Notes under the pieces: model-generated
Database searches by the model: none
What the model saw: the letters and a program-made list of their open reading frames with translations, nothing else
What the model was told of the DNA's origin: nothing
In this document: positions 57,011 to 64,000 of the stretch, piece after piece
How positions within the stretch are numbered: the stretch's first letter is position 1
Layout: each line of letters begins with the position of its first letter
DNA from: Paraspadella gotoi
Lineage: Eukaryota; Chaetognatha
Length of the DNA: 64,000 bases
Direction: 5' to 3'
NCBI GenBank assembly: GCA_051294375.1
Contig: CM119270.1
Coordinates: 1,880,811-1,944,810, forward strand
Made by a program: the position numbers and the translations under genes

Positions 57011-57521
57011 CTCGTTTTTTAAAACGATCAGAAAAAGGCACGCTAAAAAATATATATAATTAAATAAATAAGTAAGGCAAAAAATGTTTTACAAGTTACA
57101 ATTGGAAAACTTTCCAATTTTTTTCCAATCGCAGCTTTGTAAAAGATTTTATTTTATTTGTATTAAGATTAAGATATAGCTTCCTCATTAAAAAATCCTT
57201 TGAGTCCATTTTTATTAGAAATTTAAAAAAAATTTTTTGAATTTTCATCTTCAATATTATATAGATGCAAATATGTAAATATAGCTTAAAGCATTTTCTA
57301 TATACTAATTTGGAGTATTAATAATCAGTACATAATCTCATTTGCAATATGCAGTAAATCAATAATGAAGTGGAAATTCAAAACAAAAATACTTAAATCA
57401 ATGTATGAAATAGTAAAAGCTATTTTAAATTGAGAAGCCCATATCTAAATTTTTAACTTACCTATGGATTGGGCACACTTTGGTAAAACCCTCTATCATA
57501 ATTTATAATAATTATTTAACC

Positions 57522-57695
57522 ATGAGCCCGGCGAAGCCGTTCAGGCTTGATATTGATTCGGGTGAGATTCTTTGTGAAGTAGTCGTTCGCGTCGTCGTCA
57601 GTCGCTCACGCTGATTTTTTAAAATAAAAACTACCCTAACGGCTTTTATAGTCTTGGCTGTCACTGATTACCGTTTTTTTTAATAAAAATTATTA
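57522..57695 (+). repeat. Terminal-repeat candidate S, central copy
   Basis: Contains CCGGCGAAGCCGTTC, TTGATATTGATTCGGGTGAG, a GTCGTCGTC stretch and ACTGATTACCGTTTTTT. The inverted partner is 62960-63108. Together they would bound a 5.6-kb unit (57522-63108). Confidence 0.5.
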
Positions 57696-58611
57696 TGAAT
57701 TATTCTACAAGGTTTTACAAAAAGTGTGGCGATCATAAGGTAAGGTTAAAAAATTAAGATATGGCTTCTCAAACTGAAATAGCTTTGATATTTTCTTATT
57801 AACATTTGGGGATTTAAGTATTTTTTTGTTTGAATTTTCCCACTCATTATGATTTATACTGCAAATATGCCAATATGAGAATTATAAGTAACTGATTAAT
57901 ATCCAAATTAGTATATAAAATGCTTTAACAAATTTTACATTATTGCAGTATATAAGAATTGAAGATAATTAAAAAAAAAATTTTTAAAATTTCTAAAAAA
58001 TGGAACTCAAAGGATTTTTTTAATGAGAAGCTATATCCTTCATTTTAATTTACAAGATAAAATAAATCTTTTAGCAGCTGCGATTGAGAAAAAATTTGGA
58101 AGTTTCCAATTGTAAACCATTGTAACATTTTGCCTTTCTTTTATTTATTTTTAATTATATATATAATTTTTTAAGGCGCTGCCTTTTTCTGAATCGTTTA
58201 AAACGAGTTCAGTTTCTCTCTGTCTCTCTTTGTGTGCGATCTCTTGCGTGATCGGTCGTAGTCGTTTTTTTGAAAAAGATTCTGATTATTTTTTTCTTAT
58301 CTAAAAAAACATTATATATTTGATCAGGGCGCGGCCCTTTTCTGAATCGTTAAAAACAACGAGTTCAGCTCCTCTCTCTGCTCCTCCCTCCGTCTCCCTC
58401 CGTCTCTCTCTCTCTCTCTCTTTTTTTTCTAACCAAAAAAAAATTATTATTTTTTTTCATTCTAAAAACTTTTATTATCGCCAAAAAATTTTCTCTATAA
58501 AAATACCAAATTTAACATCCCGAGATTTTTCATGGGATTCATATTTTAGAAAAAGGCAGCAATGTCACATGTACATCAGCGTTTGCTGCTGTATCATTAG
58601 CGTGGAGCATA

Positions 58612-61555
58612 AAAACAAGATATGATATGAACTCTTGTGTCCCTTAATTTTTTTTTGTTATTTGATATAATCCGATGGCCCCCAAAGATAAAAAAATGAA
58701 AGTTCGCTCCTTTCAATTTTCCACCGTTCTAATGGATTTTTATAAAGCAATTTGATGCAGAAAAATTGTAAAAAAAATCGCCCAATTTTGATATCAAAGA
58801 AGCTGGTTTTAAGTTCACTTTTTTTTTTAAGTGAAATATAGCTATAAACAAAAATTTAACCCATTTCATTCATAAATTTTAAAAAAATGTTTATATAAAT
58901 ATTGAGCAATTCTAAAAGATAAGTATTTTATAAAAAATTGTTAAAAAATTAAGCAAAAATAAAAAATAAGTAACAAGCCACATTTACGCAGTAAAATATC
59001 CTTTTAAGAGCTTATAAAAAAGCTTTTAGGGTAGCTACATTAAAACTTTATATCAGCTTAAATAAGCTTTAACTATATTAATTGACTACCATATGGTCTT
59101 ACCCATTAACCACTCTCCCTCCCTTCCGAAGATCGCTCCTTGCCGATCTGTCTTCCTTTTTTTTTATAAAATGTAAAAAATTAATCATGAAAGAGTTGGT
59201 AAGGATCGTTTTAAATAGAACTACTCTGTTAAATATTAGTACATATTCAAAATTACAATTAAATAGAAATAATAATAATAAATATAATAAACTATTACAA
59301 TTTGTTCAGGAAAGAATTAATTTTAGATCAGAAGATGTTTTATCAACTATTTTCATAACTTCTTATCAATTTTGTTTAACCATTTTGTTGGCTCAATTTT
59401 AGTCTGTTATAACAAGGGAGGTTTAATTTCTTATAATAAATAATGACGCTCGTGGCGGCGTTGGTGGGCATGGCCATAAGGGGAAAAAGGCTCGACGCCA
59501 GATGCCGTGGATCTCGATATCGGCGTCTGACTTGCCCCATTTCTCGAGAGAAAGAGCGCAACTACCCTATACGCTTTGTAGGAAGCTTTTATCTCTCTGA
59601 TCTCCTCTCTCTCTCTTCTCTCTCTCTCAACTCAACTCACTTCACTCTCAGTGTTCTCTCTCTCATCTCTCTGAAGAGAACTTCTGTTTGCGACGCCTTG
59701 CGTCCTGGCGTTTGCAGAGTCGCCGTATTCCAAAAAATGGTTTTGAAAAAAGTTCTCGCTGACTTTATCTCCGCTGAGTGTAGAAACAAGAAATTCCCAA
59801 AGTCTAAACGTTTATTCTCGGTGACAGAAACGTAAGCAATACGTGACAATAACGTGACAAAATAAGTCGCGAAAAAACCCTAAAAAACGGTTTTCGGACG
59901 AGCAACGATCTTTCCAGCGTGGTTCTAAAACGACTGAAAAAGCCGGTATAAAATTAATAAACGATAAAACGTTCAAAAATGACCAACGTATAAACGGGCC
60001 GAGAGAGAGAAAAAATGACCCTAAAAAACTTGCTCAAGATTTTGTGTAATTCAACTAACAAAAATATAAACTGATGAAAGAACGAAATGCGTTGAAACAT
60101 GTAATGCAATTAATAATAAATTTTATTGTGAAAATTCAATTTTGGTTTATCTATACTCCTTTACCAAACAAAATGAAAGAAAAAACAACAAGATTATTAA
60201 GAACAAAAAAGAGAACGTGAACTCGGGAATATCCCCGATTAATTTTTTATTGTAAAGCAGTCAAGTCAGAGGTGTTAACGGTTTTAAAGAACCATTTGTT
60301 TTAATATTCTTTGAACGCTTTTTAATTCGTCACAATACGTTTTTATATAATAAAGCCAAGTTTTGAAACTTCGATCGTTGCGCATTTTTTAAAAGTCAGT
60401 AAGAAAAGTGGGGGCAAACTCAAAACAATTAAATGCTTATCTTTATTCTGTCACATTCAATTGTGCTTCGCGTAAAAAAAGCGTTCGACGACAATACCCA
60501 GTTATTGCCACGTTGTCAGTGTCCAATGGCTATCGGTTGTGTTAAATGGCAATGACTGGCAAAGTTGTATTGATAATCGATATCGGAGGAGACCTTACCG
60601 GTCACAACTTCTTTTCGCTTGTACGATTTTTCTTTTAGCATTGGCAAAGAAACTACTTTTGTAAATCACATCGCCGCCCACAAATTTAGTTTTTCCACGG
60701 TTTTTGTAATTTCAACATATTTACCACATTATTCAATAGATTATCCTCACGAAAATACAATAAATTCCTATATTTGTATTCCTGCATCTTCAAGATTATC
60801 AAAGAAAAGCTTTCTCGGATTCTAAAACAGTTAGCCCCATGTTTAAACATTCTTTCGGACGGCTGACGCCTGGAACGCTCGCCCTAACGGGCATTTAGAA
60901 AATCTTAAAAACAATTTTCTGCAACCACCAAAAACCATTTGTGTAGCCCCAACTTTGCGTGTCTTTGATGGGTTCAAAAATCCCACAGATCCATAAATTT
61001 ATTAGTTCTTTAATCGCTTTATTTTTATTAAGCTTTATTTTTTGTGGTTCAAAATAAAATGAAAACTTTATATATTAATAGATAAAGTAATCTTTTACAA
61101 ATGAAAACAGTTATTGTTATGCTCGCTTATTTCATATATATTTGAATTAAAAACTATCTGATTAACCAATCTTTCCTATTATTTTGAATTTTTTTTGTAA
61201 TTTTCCGTAAAAAAATAAAAATTTTTTACTAAATATTTAAAAAACATTATTTAATCAAGTTTTTTTATAATTTAATAAGTAGTTGAAAGGAGTTTTAAAT
61301 ACTTGGATTAGCTATATTTTATAAAAATTAATTAATTCTAAACACACTTTTATTTTATTTTTAAATTTGCTATTTTTTCCCAATTTTTTGCATCTTATCG
61401 CATTAATAAATAATCGATAGAACGGAAAATTGGCCCAAGCCGAAATTTTTAATTTTTTATCTAGGATTTAGTTTTAACATGTGTTTGCAAAAAAATTAGA
61501 GGCACAAGATGTCCTTTATTATTTCTTTGTATTTATACTCGCGCTACCTGTAACA
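58612..61555. mobile_element. Nested 2.9-kb insertion with inverted ends
   Basis: Extra relative to the left arm, which runs straight across at 55785. Its ends are inverted repeats: TCTTGTGTCCCTTAATTTTT (from 58632) against the minus-strand TCTTGTGCCTCTAATTTTTT (from about 61514), and CAATTTTCCACCGTTCTA near 58718 against CAATTTTCCGTTCTAT near 61425, about 160 bp in all by eye. The inside has + frames at 59443-59835 and 60619-60825 with no recognised domain; no transposase is visible. Confidence 0.5.
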
Positions 61556-62959
61556 ATATAGCTGCTATATGTCGCGGCAATTGCGCGGATTAATTTAATT
61601 GCATATATAACTTTCTAACAAAAAAAAAAAAATTTGTTGTTGTTATATACTGTACTTTTGGACGGTCGGGGCCCACTATTGCCAAATTATACTTCTAAAA
61701 TGGAGTTGAGAAGAGAGAGTATTGTCAAATTAAAAACATTACTTTTTTTGTTAATTCTACCATTTTTAAAATTTTAATTGGTAAATTTTTTTTTAGTGGT
61801 ATATAGTTTAATATTTTTATTCTTTTTTAAATAATTTTTTGAGTTGGGATAATATTTATAAATTAAAGTTAAATATGCAAATATTGAAGTTTGACCTCGG
61901 TCTGGTTTCTTCTTAAAAAAAAAACGAGCATCTAAAAATTTCATTCAAGATTAAAACTTTTTGTTAAGATGAGTGAACATAAATTTTTTTTGATAAGTAT
62001 GAAAAATATTAGAAAGGAATAAGAGTCGTTCCTACTTCAGATACGTGTCGAAAAAACCGTGAGTTCAGCTCGCAGGGCGGGTCCAGCTCTCTCTCTCTAT
62101 CTTTCTTCCTCTCTCCTCTTCTCTCTCCTCTCTTCTCCGATCTTGTTTTTCTTTTCCTATTATTTTTTCCGCCATTTATTCCGCGTTTTATTCTCAATAA
62201 TAAATGCCCATTACAGTCCGAGAGATTTTGTCCCGTAGAATTTTTTTTTTTTTAAAAAATTTTGATTAATTCGTTTATATAGAACGAGGGAAACTGACCA
62301 GCCTCTCTCTCTAAATCTTTCTCTCTCTCTCTTCTCTCCTCCCTCTCTCTTCTCTCTCTCTCTCTCTCCTCTGACTTTCATTTCTATCTGCACGTTTCCG
62401 CATTTGTGTGTTTTTTATTTTACGATGGAATGACCGTTACATCGCGTCATGAATGACTATCATCGCATCAATGATGATTATCACATAAATAATAATGATA
62501 TACACAAATCAAAAATGATGACCTATCATCGCACATCAAATCATTTGATTAATCAAATCACTATCAGTTAATTTATTATCATCGCATCAAATAATTGGTT
62601 ATCATTCGGCTCAATTATTTAGTTATCATCGCATAAGTATTTGGTTAACCCAGTCGAAAGCTGGCTCGAATCCCCTGTTGCTTTTAAGATTTTTTCCTAA
62701 ATTCTGATTGCTCGTTTCGTTGGCGGGATGTTCACCATCTCTCCTTCTCGCTCGCTTCGCTCTCCTCCAACTCTCGTCACCTCACACTCCCATCCTCCGC
62801 TCTGTCCCGGCGTCGGTCTCTCTCGTCTCTCTCTTTCACTCATTACACGCATTTGTGTTGTTTTATTTACGATGAATGAATGACTATCATCGCATCAATG
62901 AATGACTATATCATCATGGCTTGATCCTTATGCTTTTAAGATTTTTTTTTTTTAAATCT

Positions 62960-63108
62960 AAAAACGGTAAGTCACAGTCCAACCTAAAGCGGGTGTACTC
63001 TCATTTTATAGTAAGACAAGCGTGACGGCCGACGACGACGACCGACGGACGTCACAGCTCACCCACCGAATCAATATCAACTGTAACGGCTTCGCCGTCA
63101 TGGCTTGA
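62960..63108 (-). repeat. Terminal-repeat candidate S, right copy
   Basis: Inverted partner of 57522-57695; it carries GGCTTCGCCGTCATGG, ACCGAATCAATATC and a GACGACGACG stretch, and directly borders A2 intron sequence (63110 on). Confidence 0.5.
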
Positions 63109-63114
63109 TAAAAA

Positions 63115-63492
63115 ACAATATTGTTACAAAATCATGAACATGAAAAAGTCATTTATAAAAACTATTTTACTTTCGCTAATAAATCTGTTGGCTGACATTT
63201 TTTTAGCAGACCGTCTATCTTCTAGTTTTCTGATTTATTTCATTCGTTTTTAAAAATCATTTCATTGAACAGGAATCGTCAACTAAAATAAGTGAAGATT
63301 ACATCATCGTTTGTATTCTATCGCTTGTTATTGTTAGGTAGTTTTAATCGCGCTGAAATAGGCTTGCAAAAATGTGAAGGAAAAAAATTTAATAATAAAA
63401 ATTAATTAAAGTAATTATTCGCAGTGATTTTGTTTTATCTTGAATTCTAAACTACTAAAAGTTGCTAACCGCAGCCAAATCTTTTCGAAACC
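63115..63492 (-). other. A2 intron segment homologous to 25186-25570
   Basis: Reverse complement of the A1 intron before the exon at 25603: AGTTGACGATTCCTG, AAACGATGATGT and AGCAGATTTATTAAGCG landmarks all recur. It shows that the inverted-repeat block lies inside this intron. Confidence 0.6.
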
Positions 63493-64000
63493 ATTTGTAA
63501 TTGTCTGCGCAGGAGGCAAACAAAAGAAAAGGATCTAGATCAATGTCATGTTCAGGGGGGGAAGTCATGTTCGAAATGGGAAATAAATGTATAAAATTAT
63601 AATTTGTTCATTTCATATTAATAATTCGGTATGAATGATCTTACCCTGGAATAAATGAACATATTCTGATTTAAATTAAATTAACCATTAAAAAAGAAAA
63701 GTTACTCGAGAAACCATTAACTTACCCAAGAATATATGTAAACTTTTTCTGCTATAAAGAAATATACTAAGAAATAAAACGAACTTTGTCCGGTATATAC
63801 AAACTTATCCGGAAACAAATAAACTGATTCTGGTATGAATTAACTTAGCCGGGAATATTTTAACTCACCCTGAAATTTTTCTACTTCTGCGATTTTGAAA
63901 AAACTTCTCGATCTCAAATTTGCGTGAAAAGGAATCACCAGCGACTCGATAGGCGGCGCTTGTTTGATGTTGTTGCGAAATTTGATCTGCGGAAGAAAAA
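63493..64000 (-). repeat. Exact direct repeat of 51478-51985
   Basis: 508 bases identical to the earlier stretch (offset 12015), running to the window end. It holds the exon 63986-63869 (identical to 51971-51854) and only the first 12 bases of the next exon, where the sequence switches to intron DNA at 63492/63493. Confidence 0.85.

Larger units (their letters stand above)
54515..63108. mobile_element. 8.6-kb nested inverted-repeat block in A2 intron
   Basis: A left arm (54515-57480) and a right arm (57722-62958) are reverse complements, around a spacer at 57481-57721. Pairs checked by eye: 54520-54620 with 62840-62945; 55090-55245 with 62090-62260; 55400-55790 with 61560-61930; 55785-55880 with 58505-58605; 56860-57050 with 58190-58370; 57055-57470 with 57735-58175. 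The right arm has an extra segment (58612-61555) and lacks one module. Part of the spacer (57522-57695) recurs inverted at 62960-63108. The A1 intron lacks the block at about 25570-25600. It may be a foldback element or two nested copies of a TIR transposon. Confidence 0.6.

Noticed and set aside
59443-59835. 130-codon + frame in the nested insertion
   Set aside because: Crosses a CT-rich tract that gives SLSSLSL text; no recognised domain and no support for its start, so it was noted within the element but not called as a gene.

Overview
The window looks like low-complexity, AT-rich nuclear DNA from an invertebrate animal. The signs are short GT-AG exons, death domains (found in animals), tRNA-like SINE pieces, long (GA)n/(CT)n, (GATT)n and (GAT)n microsatellites, many minisatellites, and N gaps, some of exactly 100 bases. 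No species can be named from the sequence alone. Repeat copies differ by many one- and two-base indels that also hit exons, so the assembly appears under-polished in places, mainly before 30 kb. Frameshifts there should not be read as biology without raw reads.

Layout. 0-16 kb is repeats: a roughly 4.1 kb direct duplication (3.3-7.44 kb and 10.5-14.65 kb), several copies of an element with an end hairpin and tandem core units (pearl/HINE-like), and tRNA-like SINE heads. From 17 to 30.33 kb on the + strand lies the 5' and middle part of a multi-exon gene (A1) that stops at a 100-N gap. 30.4-37 kb holds SINE copies, a broken intronless coding relic, another pearl-like element, a 170-bp MITE-like element and two exons of a minus-strand gene (C). 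39.9-46.05 kb on the + strand is a multi-exon coiled-coil gene (B), whose exon reading frames are mostly intact. 54.5 to 47.5 kb on the minus strand is a second, better preserved copy of the same gene as A1 (A2), read through to its stop codon. 54.5-63.1 kb is a large, nested inverted-repeat structure lying in an intron of A2. From 63.49 kb to the end the sequence repeats 51.48-51.99 kb exactly.

The main gene (A1/A2) encodes a protein with a region that loosely resembles the UPA segment of ankyrin/UNC5/PIDD proteins, a Ser-rich linker, and two death domains at the C-terminus. Such proteins usually act as intracellular adaptors that bind other death domains. The family name is not settled. Gene B encodes a protein with two short similar segments, a coiled coil, and a Lys/Pro/Ala-rich tail; it was not recognised. 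Genes B and A2 converge, with about 1.4 kb between their stop codons.

The most unusual structure is the region 54.5-63.1 kb: an inverted repeat with arms of about 3 kb, built from (GA)n-bearing modules of about 750 bp, with a nested insertion of about 2.9 kb in one arm, absent from the same intron in A1.
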